Below are positions 1-9,840 of a DNA stretch of 64,000 nt, piece after piece. The notes under the pieces were generated by a model, which saw only the letters and a list, made by a program, of their open reading frames with translations, did not search any database and had not been told where the DNA came from. A program made the position numbers and the translations under genes. Positions within the stretch are counted from its first letter, which is position 1, and each line of letters starts with the position of its first letter. Source of the stretch: Burkholderiales bacterium UBA1834 (GTDB lineage Bacteria > Pseudomonadota > Gammaproteobacteria > Burkholderiales > Burkholderiaceae_C); the NCBI GenBank assembly GCA_002339015.1, contig DDJC01000002.1, forward strand, positions 104,360 through 168,359, read 5' to 3'.

Positions 1-1190
1 GTGCTCTTGGTGTTGGTGAGGTTCGAGCCGGTCAGGTCGGCGCTGCCGCCCAGCAGTTCGGGCAGCGCGGCCGTGAAGAACTCCAGCGCGATCTGGCTGG
101 CCTTGCGGCTGGCCACGGTTTCAGCCTTGTCGTGCGCGGCGCCCACGGCGTTCACGGCGATCTCGGCGAAGTTGGCGGGCAGCTCACCCGCCATGCGGCG
201 CTTGAACTCGGCGGCCAGGCTGGGGTGGGCGGCCTCGTAGGCAGCGAAACGCTGGTTCCAGTCGTCCACCAGCAGCTGGCCTTCGGCCTTGGCGTCCCAG
301 TCGGCATAGACCTCTTCGGGGAACACGAAGGGCTCGTGCGCCCAGCCGATGGCCTCGCGGGTCAGGGCGATTTCTTCGGCACCCAGCGGTTCGCCGTGGG
401 CCTTGGCGGTGTTGGCGCGGTTGGGCGAGCCCTTGCCGATGGCCGTCTTGCAGACGATCAGCGTGGGCTTGGTCTGGCTTTGCTTGGCCTGGGCGATGGC
501 GGCGTCCACCTCGTCCACGTCATGGCCGTCGATCAGGTCGATCACGTCCCAGCCGTAGGCTTCGAAGCGCTTGGGCGTGTCGTCGATGAACCAGGGCGCG
601 ACCTGGCCGTCGATCGAGATGCCGTTGTCGTCGTACAGCGCGATCAGCTTGTTGAGCTTCCAGGCACCTGCCAGCGCGGCAGCTTCGTGGCTGATGCCTT
701 CCATCAGGCAGCCGTCGCCCAGGAAGACATAGGTGTGGTGGTTGACGATGGCGTGGCCATCGCGGTTGAACTCGGCGGCCAGCAGCTTCTCGGCCAGCGC
801 GAAGCCCACGGCGTTGGTGACGCCCTGGCCCAGCGGGCCGGTGGTGGTTTCGACGCCCGGGGTGTAGCCGACTTCGGGGTGGCCCGGGGTCTTGCTGTGC
901 AGTTGGCGGAAGTTCTTGAGTTCTTCAACCGACAGGTCGTAGCCCGTCAGGTGCAGCAGCGCGTACAGCAGCATCGAGCCGTGGCCATTGGACAGCACGA
1001 AGCGGTCACGGTCGGCCCACTGGGGCTGCGAGGGGTGGTGGCGCAGGTGACGCCCCCACAGGGCGACAGCGATGTCGGCCATGCCCATCGGGGCGCCGGG
1101 GTGACCAGAGTTGGCTTGCTGGACGGCGTCCATCGCCAGCGCGCGGATGGCATGGGCCATGGCGGAGGCGTTCTTGGTGGTGTCGGGCAT
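1..1190 (-). CDS. tkt: Transketolase, N-terminal two thirds (cut by window edge)
   Basis: Thiamine-diphosphate enzyme that moves two-carbon ketol units between sugar phosphates in the pentose phosphate and Calvin pathways; cytoplasmic. About 396 residues are present of the roughly 660-680 usual. The N-terminus reads [21 protein letters not shown] and contains the family motifs [27 protein letters not shown] and the ThDP/metal-binding [14 protein letters not shown] followed by an [16 protein letters not shown] segment. The ATG at 1190 is chosen because homology begins there. The C-terminal pyrimidine-binding and transketolase_C domains lie beyond base 1. Gene identity is certain; the paralogue (tktA or tktB) is not. 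Confidence 0.97.
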   Translation of the reverse strand, partial: MPDTTKNASAMAHAIRALAMDAVQQANSGHPGAPMGMADIAVALWGRHLRHHPSQPQWADRDRFVLSNGHGSMLLYALLHLTGYDLSVEELKNFRQLHSKTPGHPEVGYTPGVETTTGPLGQGVTNAVGFALAEKLLAAEFNRDGHAIVNHHTYVFLGDGCLMEGISHEAAALAGAWKLNKLIALYDDNGISIDGQVAPWFIDDTPKRFEAYGWDVIDLIDGHDVDEVDAAIAQAKQSQTKPTLIVCKTAIGKGSPNRANTAKAHGEPLGAEEIALTREAIGWAHEPFVFPEEVYADWDAKAEGQLLVDDWNQRFAAYEAAHPSLAAEFKRRMAGELPANFAEIAVNAVGAAHDKAETVASRKASQIALEFFTAALPELLGGSADLTGSNLTNTKS

Positions 1191-1274
1191 GGAGAACACG
1201 GAGAAGAGAAAAAGGGGATTTTAGCGTCTTGCAAAGAACCCGCTTTTAAACCAGGAGCGCAAAAGCACCCGCGG

Positions 1275-1308
1275 AAAAAAGCAAGACGGGCCCGCAGGCC
1301 CGTCTTGC
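1275..1308 (-). terminator. Rho-independent terminator of the pilin gene
   Basis: Perfect 12-bp inverted repeat (arms 1281-1292 and 1297-1308, loop CGCA). On the minus strand it is followed by a run of six T (1280-1275). It lies 18 bp beyond the pilin stop, so it ends the pilin mRNA before transketolase. Confidence 0.93.
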
Positions 1309-1325
1309 TTTCCGGTTGAGAACGG

Positions 1326-1793
1326 TCAGGTGTTGAAGCCAGTGTTGGACTTCGAGCAGCCGCTTTCGCTGGCCTTGATAGTCCAAGTCAAAGCGTTGGG
1401 ATTGGTCGCAGTATCGGGGGTCATGGTGACTTTACAATTGCCAGCAGCGCCGTTCCCTGTGATCACCAAATTACCGCCAGTCCACGTAACGGCACCTGCG
1501 GCATGGGGGGGGGTGGGGAGCGTCTCAGAACGAATAAAACCGCCATCAAACAGAAGTTTTGCCGTATTGCAGGAAGCCATCGTGCCATTGTTTTCCTGCA
1601 GACATTGCGCAACACCTTGTTGAATGTTCGCCACGGAAGCCACGTTGGCCGCCCAGCGGCCGCGAGAAACGTAATCCTGATACTGCGGAATAGCCACCGC
1701 AGCCAGAATACCAATGATCGCCACCACGATCATCAGTTCGATCAGCGTGAAACCCTTTTGTGCCTTGCGGCGTGCTTGTTGCAGCTTGGTCAT
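1326..1793 (-). CDS. pilA: Type IV pilin (PilA-like major or minor pilin)
   Basis: A 155-residue prepilin. The leader [14 protein letters not shown] is followed by [20 protein letters not shown]: the prepilin peptidase site (G/F), the conserved Glu5 and the hydrophobic N-terminal helix that anchors the subunit and packs the fibre core. The globular part has two cysteine pairs, one in the alpha-beta loop region and one near the C-terminus (a D-loop). Start at 1793 because GGAG lies 7 nt upstream and the leader length is right; an in-frame extension to 1985 has no pilin character. Single gene with its own terminator and a 260-bp leader region; no sigma-54 type GG-N10-GC element was found there. 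Likely assembled by pil genes elsewhere; used for twitching, adhesion or DNA uptake. Confidence 0.93.
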   Translation of the reverse strand: MTKLQQARRKAQKGFTLIELMIVVAIIGILAAVAIPQYQDYVSRGRWAANVASVANIQQGVAQCLQENNGTMASCNTAKLLFDGGFIRSETLPTPPHAAGAVTWTGGNLVITGNGAAGNCKVTMTPDTATNPNALTWTIKASESGCSKSNTGFNT

Positions 1794-1835
1794 GTTGAAC
1801 TCCGGTAGGGCCGCGGCCCTGGTTGTGAGGTTGCT

Positions 1836-1893
1836 GTCGATCCGGGGCCGGATCGACCGCCGTGCCTTTCTATGAGCACCCCTCATGCCAGGG
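1836..1893 (-). promoter_or_regulatory. Two inverted repeats in the pilin 5' leader
   Basis: The first is a perfect 10-bp inverted repeat with 2-bp centre (1836-1845/1848-1857, GTCGATCCGG). The second is CACCCCT-CATGCC-AGGGGTG at 1874-1893. Both sit 45-100 bp upstream of the pilin start, either as operators or as leader hairpins in the mRNA. No convincing -35/-10 pair was placed. Confidence 0.5.
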
Positions 1894-2017
1894 GTGGAAC
1901 CCCACAGAAACCTGCCAAATTCCACACGTTTACCCGGAAGCCAGCCTCGTTTTTGTTGCATCTGTTTACGAGAGTGCCGAGTCATGGTGACGTTTCAAGT
2001 CCCTGCCGAGGCCTTAG

Positions 2018-2036
2018 GCTGACATTTATTGTCAGC
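2018..2036. repeat. Inverted repeat downstream of the MBL hydrolase gene
   Basis: GCTGACA-TTTAT-TGTCAGC, perfect 7-bp arms, 19-37 bp beyond the stop of the metallo-hydrolase gene and upstream of the pilin gene. There is no T-run on either side, so it is either a weak terminator or an operator for pilA. Confidence 0.5.
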
Positions 2037-2054
2037 ACCGCCTGACACCTCACG

Positions 2055-2873
2055 TCAGTCTGCTTGCAGCGGCACCCCAAACCGCTGCCCCTCCCGCAAA
2101 GGCTCGATCCGATGCCGGCTGTCCAGCGCCCGGATCTGCGACAGCACCGCCGGGACCTCGCCCGGCTTGGGATGGGTGATGTACACATTCACCTCACCAG
2201 CCAGCTGGGCCAGCTCCTTGGCCAGCGTCTGCGGAGACAGGTGCCCACTGATGTCCGCCAGATGCGCCTCTTCATTGCCGAACGCGGTCTCGATCACCAA
2301 CTGCGCGATCTTCTGCCCCGACAGCAGTTTCCACAACTCGGGATTCGGCCCCGTGTCGCCGCTGTAGATCCACAAGCCCTGCGGCGTCTCCACCCCGAAG
2401 CCCACCCCCGGTACCGTGTGACGGGCAGGCAGCACGCGCACATGGCGCTGCGCCGAGCCACCGGCCGGCGCACGGAAGCTCAACACATCACCCACATTGA
2501 ACGGGTGCAAGGTCAGGATCGGGTGCGCAGCGCTGGGCAAGCGGGAAAAATCCGGCCAGATCACGCCATTGAGGATGTGGGCCTTCAAGGCCTCCAGCGT
2601 CTGCGGCAGGCCGTGGATCTGGATGGGCCGAAGGCTGCTCAGATCGCCCTGTGTCATCCGCAGCTTGATCACGCTGTCGGCCAGCAAGGGCACGCTCAGG
2701 ATGTGGTCTAGGTGGCTGTGGCTGAGCAGGATGTGGTCGATGCGGGCCAGTTCGTCCAGACGCAACTCGCCCACCCCGCTGCCTGCGTCGATGAGGATGT
2801 CATCGTCCAGCAGGAAGGAGGTGGTGTGGCACCGGGCCGCGATCGACCCATGGCAGCCCAGAACACGGATCAT
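2055..2873 (-). CDS. Metallo-beta-lactamase-fold hydrolase, cAMP phosphodiesterase class II-like
   Basis: A 272-residue MBL-fold protein. It opens MIRVLGCHGS, has the zinc-ligand motif HSHLDH near residue 52, a distal His (PARHTVPG), an Asp ligand in IYSGDTGPN, and a C-terminal THPKPGE segment. Proteins with this layout are annotated as class II 3',5'-cyclic-nucleotide phosphodiesterases (cytoplasmic, binuclear metal site); the substrate here is not proven. It is the last gene of the minus-strand run TerC-kinase-phosphatase-FHA-MBL, starting 60 bp after the FHA gene ends, which suggests cyclic-nucleotide or another phosphoester signal turnover linked to the kinase cassette. Confidence 0.8.
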   Translation of the reverse strand: MIRVLGCHGSIAARCHTTSFLLDDDILIDAGSGVGELRLDELARIDHILLSHSHLDHILSVPLLADSVIKLRMTQGDLSSLRPIQIHGLPQTLEALKAHILNGVIWPDFSRLPSAAHPILTLHPFNVGDVLSFRAPAGGSAQRHVRVLPARHTVPGVGFGVETPQGLWIYSGDTGPNPELWKLLSGQKIAQLVIETAFGNEEAHLADISGHLSPQTLAKELAQLAGEVNVYITHPKPGEVPAVLSQIRALDSRHRIEPLREGQRFGVPLQAD

Positions 2874-2933
2874 GAGGACGACTCCTGGGGCGCGGTGTTC
2901 ACTGGCGCCTGTCGCGTGGGTTCACGGCCCCTG

Positions 2934-3758
2934 TCAGGCCTGAACGAACTGCATCTGCGTGCCGGCCAACTCGATCACGTCACCGTTCTTGAGCTGGACA
3001 GGATCGCCGGCCACCGTGGCGCCATTGACCGCGGGCCGCGCCGAGCCTTCGACGTGCGCGAACACATAGCCGCCAGGCCGCTTGGTGATGGAGGCCACCT
3101 GGACGCCGGGCTTGCCCACCGTGGTGACGACTTTGGTCAACTGCACTTCACGGCCGGCTGCGGCGCCGTTGAGCACCTTGATGGAGGCCGGAGATTGGGA
3201 CCCCAGCGCGCCGAAACCCGTACCAAAGCCCGTGGGCGCCGCGGGCGCAGCCACGGCCGCCCCGCCTGGCGCGGTCTGGTAGCTGGCGACGGGGCTGGCC
3301 GCGACCGGCGGCTGGCTCCGCGGCGGCATCGACGGCGGCACCCCAACGGGCGCGCCCAGGCCACCGGGCATCGTCATGGCAGAGGCCACCGGGCGCTGGG
3401 CCACCCCGGCAGCACCAGAAAAACCACCGCCCCCCGGGCGCATCACCATCGTCTTCTCGAACTCGTCGCTGGTCTCGACCAGGTACTTGATCTTGTACTT
3501 GCCGATCTCGACCGTGTCGTTGTGCTGCAGCAGCTGCTTCTTGACGGCCTTGCCGTTGATGTAGGTGCCGTTGGTGGAGTTGAGATCTTCAATGAAGACG
3601 TCCTGCCCCACCAGCTGCATCACGGCGTGCTCACCGCTGACCGCCAGGTTGTCGATCACGATGTCGTTGTAGGGACGGCGGCCGAGGGAGGTCTTGTCCT
3701 TCGTGATCTGGACTTCCTTGATGACGACCCCGTCGAGCGAGACGACCAGCTTTCCCAT
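2934..3758 (-). CDS. Double FHA-domain protein
   Basis: A 274-residue soluble protein with a forkhead-associated domain at each end. The N-terminal FHA has the phosphothreonine-binding signature SLGRRPYNDIVIDN...VSGEHA and STNGTYING (about residues 20-80). A 100-residue Pro/Ala/Gly/Met-rich linker follows. A degenerate second FHA lies at about 190-270 (TVGKPG...PAVNG) without the Arg/Ser-x-x-His core. Start at 3758 (MGKLVVSLDG) since AAGAGG lies upstream and a 32-residue upstream extension has no domain. It follows the PP2C and kinase genes, so it is the likely phosphothreonine reader of the cassette. Confidence 0.9.
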   Translation of the reverse strand: MGKLVVSLDGVVIKEVQITKDKTSLGRRPYNDIVIDNLAVSGEHAVMQLVGQDVFIEDLNSTNGTYINGKAVKKQLLQHNDTVEIGKYKIKYLVETSDEFEKTMVMRPGGGGFSGAAGVAQRPVASAMTMPGGLGAPVGVPPSMPPRSQPPVAASPVASYQTAPGGAAVAAPAAPTGFGTGFGALGSQSPASIKVLNGAAAGREVQLTKVVTTVGKPGVQVASITKRPGGYVFAHVEGSARPAVNGATVAGDPVQLKNGDVIELAGTQMQFVQA

Positions 3759-3817
3759 GCGGAACCTCTTGGGTATTGGGTTTTGATTCGGGTTTTGGAA
3801 ATGGGAGACGTGACACG

Positions 3818-4621
3818 CTAGGCACCACCGCCCAACCGTCGGAACGGCCACCACGCTTTGGGCGGCTGTTCGACGGCTCCCTGGGCGCGGGTCAACGTCA
3901 CGGCAATATTATCCCGCCCGCCGACGGCATTGGCGGCTTCAATCAGCGCCGCCCCTGCTTGCGGCAGGCTGGTGTGGTGACTTGTCAGCACTTCGGCGAT
4001 CTGGCGGTCGTCCAGCATGTCGGACAACCCGTCGGAGCACATCAGGATGATGTCGCCACTTTGCAACTCGTGCACACGGGTTTCGAGCAAGACGTAGTCC
4101 TCCACCCCTACGGCACGCGTGACCAGGTTCTTGTTGGCGGACACGGCGGCTTGTTCGGGCGTGAGAATACCTGCGTCGATTTGTTCCTGCAGTAACGAAT
4201 GGTCTCGGGTGATCTGCTGCAGCTCACCCTGGCGCCAGCGGTAGGCCCGCGAATCCCCGATGTGGCCGACCAGCACCCGCCCGGGCCGGAACACCGACAG
4301 GACCAGGGTGGTGCCCATGCCCGCGTAGGTGGGGTTGGAGTGGGCGGCGCTGAAGATGGCGCGGTTGGCGTTGTCCACGCAGATGTCCATGGCGCGCTTG
4401 ACGTCCACGTCGGACGCCGTGGTCGAGGCCTGGGCCAGCCAGCGCACCAGCTCGGCGCTGATGAATTCGCAGGCCATCTGGCTGGCGACCTCGCCCGCGT
4501 TGTAGCCGCCCATGCCGTCGGCCAGCACGACGACGCCGCCAGGGGCATCGACCGCCACCGAATCCTCGTTGTTCGAGCGCACGCGGCCCGTGTCGGTTTG
4601 GCTGAAGAACTCGAAGTCCAT
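3818..4621 (-). CDS. PP2C-family serine/threonine phosphatase
   Basis: A 267-residue PPM/PP2C phosphatase (Stp1/PrpC type), a Mn2+/Mg2+-dependent enzyme reversing Ser/Thr phosphorylation. Motifs in order: TDTGRVRSNNEDS (residues 9-21), VVLADGMGGYNAGEVAS (metal Asp, 31-47), GTTLVL, GDSRAYRW, TRDHSL, TRAVG, LMCSDGLSDML and GGRDNIAV (metal Asp). All catalytic Asp positions appear present. It lies 24 bp downstream of the kinase stop, so it is surely co-transcribed and probably dephosphorylates the kinase and its targets. Confidence 0.95.
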   Translation of the reverse strand: MDFEFFSQTDTGRVRSNNEDSVAVDAPGGVVVLADGMGGYNAGEVASQMACEFISAELVRWLAQASTTASDVDVKRAMDICVDNANRAIFSAAHSNPTYAGMGTTLVLSVFRPGRVLVGHIGDSRAYRWRQGELQQITRDHSLLQEQIDAGILTPEQAAVSANKNLVTRAVGVEDYVLLETRVHELQSGDIILMCSDGLSDMLDDRQIAEVLTSHHTSLPQAGAALIEAANAVGGRDNIAVTLTRAQGAVEQPPKAWWPFRRLGGGA

Positions 4622-4645
4622 GGCTGGGATTGTCTCTGGTTTCGC

Positions 4646-6190
4646 TCAGCCCAGGTCGAGGTCCACCGACTGCCCTTGCGCAGGGGCCTGAGCGGCCCTT
4701 TGCGCATCGGCCTGCATGGCAATGGCCACGGCCCGCAGGTCTTCGGCCATCTGCTGTCCGTCGGCATAGCGGGTGTTGGGATGCTTTTGCAGCGCCAGCG
4801 CGACCACATCACCCAGCGCGCGGGGCACCTCGGGGCGGATGTCGCTCACGTGGGGCACGGCATCGTGGGCAATGGCGCGCATCAGCACGGCCATGGAGTC
4901 ATTGCGGTAGGGCAACTGGCCCGTGAGCAGCTGGAAGAAGGTGACGCCCAGCGAGTACAGATCTGATCGGCCGTCGATGTTCTGGCCGGCGAGCTGCTCG
5001 GGCGACATGAAGGTGGGCGTACCCAGGACCACGCCGGTGCGGGTACGCGCGGCATCGGCCACGCGGGCCACGCCGAAATCCATCACCTTCACCACGTCGC
5101 GGTTCAGGTCGACCATGATGTTGCCGGGCTTGATGTCGCGGTGCGTCACCCCTCGGGTGTGGGCATAGGCCAATGCCGCGGCCACCCGGGCCATGATGGG
5201 GATCAGGTGCGCCAGCGGCAGCAGGCGGTCGGGCGAGGTGTACTCGCTCAGGTCAGTGCCTTCGACCAGTTCCATCGCGATGAAGGCCAGGCCGTTTTCC
5301 TCGCCGGCATCGATGATGCTGACAATGTCCGGGTACTCCAGACGCCCGGCCATCTCGGCCTCGCGCAGGAAACGCGCGCGCGCATCGATCAGATCGTTGC
5401 CGCTGAACTCCTGGGCCAGGGCCATGGTCTTGAGGGCCACGCGGTGGTCGGTGGCCGGGTCGTAGCCCAGGTAGACCGCGCCCATGGCACCGCGGCCGAT
5501 CTCCTTGTCGACCAGGTACTTGCCCAGTTGCCGCTTGGTGATCTGCGGCATGGGCTGGGCCGGCACCGTGCCCCAGGTGTTCACGGTGGCGTTCTGCGCC
5601 AAACCGCGCGCGCGCATCAGACGCAGCTTGACATCGCGCCAGTGCGGGTCGATGTCGGCCATGTGCTCGTAGACGTCGCGGGCAGCGTCGAAGCGCTGGT
5701 CGCGCTCGAAGGCCAGGGCGATGCGTTCGAGCGTTTCCAGGCAGGCGGCCTGGTGCTCCGGCTCGGGGCGGAAGCCCTTGAGCGCTTCCCAGGCCTTGTC
5801 GGCCGGGCCATCCTGCAGGTCGCGCAGGGCGCGCTCAAGGCGTTGCCGGTCCGGCGATTCGGGCGGCAATGACGACGGGCCGAAATCACTGCCGATCTCG
5901 GACGGGTAGTCGGACACGGGCGCGCTGTTCTGGAAATGCAGGTAGGACAGCACCGTTTCGGGGCCGGTGTCCTCCGTGCGCGGCCGCGCCGGGCGGATCG
6001 GCTGGGTGGATACGCCCGAGGCGGTCGTGCCCGCATTGCGCGAAACCATGGGGCGGGTGGCGGCAGGGCGGGTGGACGCGGCAAAGCCCGATGAACGGCT
6101 GCGCATGGGCGGCCGCCGGTTGTTCCGAACCATCCACAAGGCCAGCATCACGGCGACGCCGACCAGCAACAGCACCACCCACCAGATCAT
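4646..6190 (-). CDS. Membrane-anchored eukaryotic-like serine/threonine kinase
   Basis: 514 residues. An N-terminal membrane helix (residues 2-21) is followed by a Pro/Arg/Ser-rich linker, a helical TPR-like region (about 115-195), and a Hanks-type kinase domain at 223-495. Catalytic features are intact: glycine loop GRGAMGAVYLG (232-242), ATP-lysine K254, HRDIKPGN (350-357), DFG (371-373), activation segment with several Thr, and TPTFMSPEQ (391-399). It is unlike PknB, where kinase precedes the helix and extracellular sensor: here the anchor is N-terminal and there is no periplasmic domain. Operon with the PP2C and FHA genes; TerC lies 31 bp upstream. Substrates unknown. Confidence 0.95.
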   Translation of the reverse strand: MIWWVVLLLVGVAVMLALWMVRNNRRPPMRSRSSGFAASTRPAATRPMVSRNAGTTASGVSTQPIRPARPRTEDTGPETVLSYLHFQNSAPVSDYPSEIGSDFGPSSLPPESPDRQRLERALRDLQDGPADKAWEALKGFRPEPEHQAACLETLERIALAFERDQRFDAARDVYEHMADIDPHWRDVKLRLMRARGLAQNATVNTWGTVPAQPMPQITKRQLGKYLVDKEIGRGAMGAVYLGYDPATDHRVALKTMALAQEFSGNDLIDARARFLREAEMAGRLEYPDIVSIIDAGEENGLAFIAMELVEGTDLSEYTSPDRLLPLAHLIPIMARVAAALAYAHTRGVTHRDIKPGNIMVDLNRDVVKVMDFGVARVADAARTRTGVVLGTPTFMSPEQLAGQNIDGRSDLYSLGVTFFQLLTGQLPYRNDSMAVLMRAIAHDAVPHVSDIRPEVPRALGDVVALALQKHPNTRYADGQQMAEDLRAVAIAMQADAQRAAQAPAQGQSVDLDLG

Positions 6191-6221
6191 GAGCGCCCCC
6201 TTGCCCTTGGACTGCCAAGCA

Positions 6222-6923
6222 TCATGTTTCGGCGGCCTGGCGTCTGGCCAGCGAGGCCCCTACCAGGTACACCAGGATCGCACCGGCCGCCCCCCATACA
6301 TACCGCATGGTGTCGGAGACGGCCAGGTACGGCGCCAGCACCGGATCGGTCACGGCCAGCGTACCGGCGATCCACCCCAACAGCATGCCGCCAGCGGTGA
6401 TGATCACCGGGAAACGGTCCATCATCTTGAGCACCAGGCTGCTGCCCCACACGATGATCGGAATGCTCACGATCAGGCCAAACACGACCAGGGCCATCTG
6501 GTGACCCTCATGGCCGCCCGAACCCTGGGCCGCACCGGCAATGCCGATGACGTTGTCCACGCTCATCACGAAGTCGGCAATGATGATGGTCTTGACAGCG
6601 CCCCACAGGCGGTCGCTGCCCTTGATGTCGCCGTGCCCTTCATCCTCGGGGATGAGCAGCTTGACGCCGATCCACAGCAGCAAGGCCGCGCCCACCAGCT
6701 TGAGGTAGGGCAGCGCCAGCAGCGACATGGCGAAGAAAATCAGGATGACGCGCAGGCCGATGGCGCCCAGCGTGCCCCACAGGATGCCCTGGCGGCGCAG
6801 ATCCGCCGGCAAATTGCGGCAGGCCAGCGCGATGACCACGGCGTTGTCGCCACCCAGCAGGATGTCGATCATGATGATCTGGCCCACGGCGAACCAGAAA
6901 TCGGGCGTCAGCAAGGCGTCCAT
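6222..6923 (-). CDS. TerC-family integral membrane protein (YjbE-type)
   Basis: 233 residues, about seven hydrophobic helices. It has the family signatures DILLGGDNAVVIALACRNLP (residues 20-39) and SVDNVIGIAGAA (about 118-130), with the acidic residues in membrane helices typical of TerC/Alx metal exporters. Such proteins export Mn2+ or have been linked to tellurite resistance; the substrate here is unproven. It stands directly before the Ser/Thr kinase gene (31-bp gap, same strand) and may head that operon. Start ATG at 6923. Confidence 0.88.
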   Translation of the reverse strand: MDALLTPDFWFAVGQIIMIDILLGGDNAVVIALACRNLPADLRRQGILWGTLGAIGLRVILIFFAMSLLALPYLKLVGAALLLWIGVKLLIPEDEGHGDIKGSDRLWGAVKTIIIADFVMSVDNVIGIAGAAQGSGGHEGHQMALVVFGLIVSIPIIVWGSSLVLKMMDRFPVIITAGGMLLGWIAGTLAVTDPVLAPYLAVSDTMRYVWGAAGAILVYLVGASLARRQAAET

Positions 6924-6940
6924 GTCTCACAACAGCAAAC

Positions 6941-6972
6941 AAAAAAGCAGCCCCGGAAGTGTAGGGGCTGCT
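6941..6972 (-). terminator. Rho-independent terminator after sucD
   Basis: AGCAGCCCC (6946-6954) and GGGGCTGCT (6964-6972) form a 9-bp stem. On the minus strand TTTTTT follows. It ends the sucCD transcript and separates it from the TerC-kinase operon. Confidence 0.93.
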
Positions 6973-7003
6973 TGTGGGAAACGATGAGATTAATTGCGGG
7001 GGC

Positions 7004-7897
7004 TTACAGCAGGCCCTTGAGCAATTTGCCCATCTCCGAAGGGTTGCGGGTGACGGTGAAACCGCACTCTTCCATGATGGCGAGCTTGGCATCGGCCGTG
7101 TCGGCACCACCGGAGATCAGCGCGCCGGCGTGGCCCATGCGCTTGCCAGGAGGGGCGGTGACACCAGCAATGAAGCCGACGATGGGCTTCTTCATGTTGG
7201 CCTTGCACCACTGGGCGGCCTCGGCCTCGTCGGGGCCGCCGATCTCGCCGATCATGATCACGGCGTCCGTGTCGGGATCGTCGTTGAAGGCCTTCATCAC
7301 GTCGATGTGCTTGAGGCCGTTGATCGGGTCGCCACCGATGCCGACGGCGCTGGATTGGCCCAGGCCCAACTCGGTCAGCTGCGCCACGGCTTCATAGGTC
7401 AGCGTGCCGGAGCGCGAGACCACGCCGATGCGGCCCTTCTTGTGGATGTGGCCAGGCATGATGCCGATCTTGATCTCGTCGGGCGTGATCAGGCCGGGAC
7501 AGTTGGGGCCCAGCAGCAGCGTCTTCTTGCCGCCGGCGGCTTCCTTGGCCTTCATCTTGTTGCGCACCATCAGCATGTCGCGCACGGGGATGCCCTCGGT
7601 GATGGCGATCACCAGGTCCAGGTCGGCCTCGACGGCTTCCCAGATGGCATCAGCCGCGCCGGCGGGCGGCACGTAGATCACCGACACCGTGGCGCCGGTC
7701 TGCGTGGCCGCTTCCTTGACGGAGGCGTAGATGGGGATGTCGGAAAACTTCTCGCCGGCCTTCTTGGGGTTCACGCCAGCAACGAAAGCGTTCTTGCCAT
7801 TGGCGTAGGCCTGGCAACCGAGGGTGTGGAACTGACCGGTCTTGCCCGTGATGCCCTGGGTGATGACCTTGGTGTCCTTGTTGATGAGGATGCTCAT
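7004..7897 (-). CDS. sucD: Succinate-CoA ligase, alpha subunit
   Basis: 297 residues, the normal length. This subunit carries the CoA-binding Rossmann domain and the phosphohistidine loop of succinyl-CoA synthetase, which makes ATP or GTP from succinyl-CoA in the TCA cycle. Motifs: N-terminal [56 protein letters not shown] and the active-site [14 protein letters not shown] (phosphorylated His). It follows sucC on the same strand with a 112-bp spacer holding a hairpin repeat. Confidence 0.98.
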   Translation of the reverse strand: MSILINKDTKVITQGITGKTGQFHTLGCQAYANGKNAFVAGVNPKKAGEKFSDIPIYASVKEAATQTGATVSVIYVPPAGAADAIWEAVEADLDLVIAITEGIPVRDMLMVRNKMKAKEAAGGKKTLLLGPNCPGLITPDEIKIGIMPGHIHKKGRIGVVSRSGTLTYEAVAQLTELGLGQSSAVGIGGDPINGLKHIDVMKAFNDDPDTDAVIMIGEIGGPDEAEAAQWCKANMKKPIVGFIAGVTAPPGKRMGHAGALISGGADTADAKLAIMEECGFTVTRNPSEMGKLLKGLL

Positions 7898-7967
7898 ATC
7901 TGTACCTTGCTCGAAGAGGTTTGTCCCTGCAGGCGCCGCAGAGCCGGCTTTGCCGGGCTGCTGGCGA

Positions 7968-8009
7968 CGCCCCCTTGAGGGGGAGCGCCGCAGGCGCTTC
8001 GGGGGTGGG
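7968..8009. repeat. GC-rich double-hairpin element between sucC and sucD
   Basis: Consists of CCCCC-TTGA-GGGGG (7970-7983) joined to AGCGCC-GCA-GGCGCT (7984-7998) and then TTCGGGGG. The pattern resembles GC-rich intergenic repeats I know from Comamonadaceae genomes. Only this copy occurs in the window, so repetition itself is not shown here. It could tune sucC to sucD ratios by mRNA processing. Confidence 0.55.
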
Positions 8010-9170
<1,161 letters not shown>

Positions 9171-9218
9171 GTGAAGACTCGCAGTCTTTTGTGTGGCGTT
9201 CGTTCTTGTCGAACATGA

Positions 9219-9281
9219 CAAAACCCCCGGAACCGATCGGATGCCAGGGGCGCGCCGCACGCGAATGGGTAATTCGTGCGG
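9219..9281 (-). promoter_or_regulatory. sucC leader: hairpin plus terminator-like stem
   Basis: On the minus strand, 50-110 nt before the sucC start, there is first a CCGCACGAAT/ATTCGxxGTGCGG stem (9281-9255). A 7-bp stem CCCCTGG/CCGGGGG follows (9250-9224, one U-G pair, inner CCGATCGG palindrome), then TTTTGT. This is the layout of an attenuator or a structured leader. No known riboswitch was recognised. Confidence 0.5.
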
Positions 9282-9359
9282 AGCACCGCGCAGCATAGCA
9301 CCGCCACCCCCCGTGGATGCAGGGGGCGGCGCACGCCGCGGGGCTTTGCAGGGGCGGAT

Positions 9360-9833
9360 TCAGGTGTTTTGTTCCGGATCGCGGAACCCATCGCCCCGCA
9401 GCACCCGGCGAATCACGTCGCCCGCGAAGCCCCGAGCCGCCAGGAAACGGGTCTGGCGGGCCTTGTCTTCCGGATGGGTGGGCGGCTCGCCGAAGCGGCG
9501 GGCCCACAGGGCGTGGGCGCGGTCGAACTCGGAGGCCTTGAGTTGCTCGGTGACGCTGCGGGTGAGGTCTTCGGGCAGGCGGTGCTGGGCCAGTTCGGCC
9601 TTGAGGCGGGCAGTGCCATAACGGGCGGCCTTGCGGTGCACCACGGATTCGGCGAAGCGCTCGGCAGAGAGGAAGCCGCGTTGCTCCAGCTCATCGAGCA
9701 CGCGCCCCACCTCTTCGGCCGATTCGGCGTGAGGCGCCAGCTTGCGAGTGAGCTCCAGGCGGGAATGCTCACGGGCAGCCAGGTACTTGAGCGCCCGACC
9801 TTTGAGAGACAGCTGCGGCTTCATGCCTGCCAT
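9360..9833 (-). CDS. recX: Regulatory protein RecX
   Basis: 157 residues of three-helix RecX repeats, e.g. LKYLAAREHSRLELTRKL, EEVGRVLDELEQRGFLSAERFAES and YGTARLKAELAQHRL. RecX binds RecA filaments and limits their extension. It lies 109 bp downstream of recA, the usual pair. Start at 9833 (MAGMKPQL); the second Met at 9824 is equally possible and has GGCAGGC just before it. The spacer to recA carries a 9-bp tandem repeat next to the start. Confidence 0.93.
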   Translation of the reverse strand: MAGMKPQLSLKGRALKYLAAREHSRLELTRKLAPHAESAEEVGRVLDELEQRGFLSAERFAESVVHRKAARYGTARLKAELAQHRLPEDLTRSVTEQLKASEFDRAHALWARRFGEPPTHPEDKARQTRFLAARGFAGDVIRRVLRGDGFRDPEQNT

Positions 9834-9840
9834 GTCGCGC

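Noticed and set aside
132..1319. Long open plus-strand frame opposite transketolase
   Set aside because: It is the antisense shadow of tkt: low-complexity Gly/Val/His composition, no domain, and the minus strand carries full transketolase homology.
1794..2054. Sigma-54 promoter for the pilin
   Set aside because: Several GG dinucleotides were tested; none has a GC exactly 10 bp later with the TGGCAC context.
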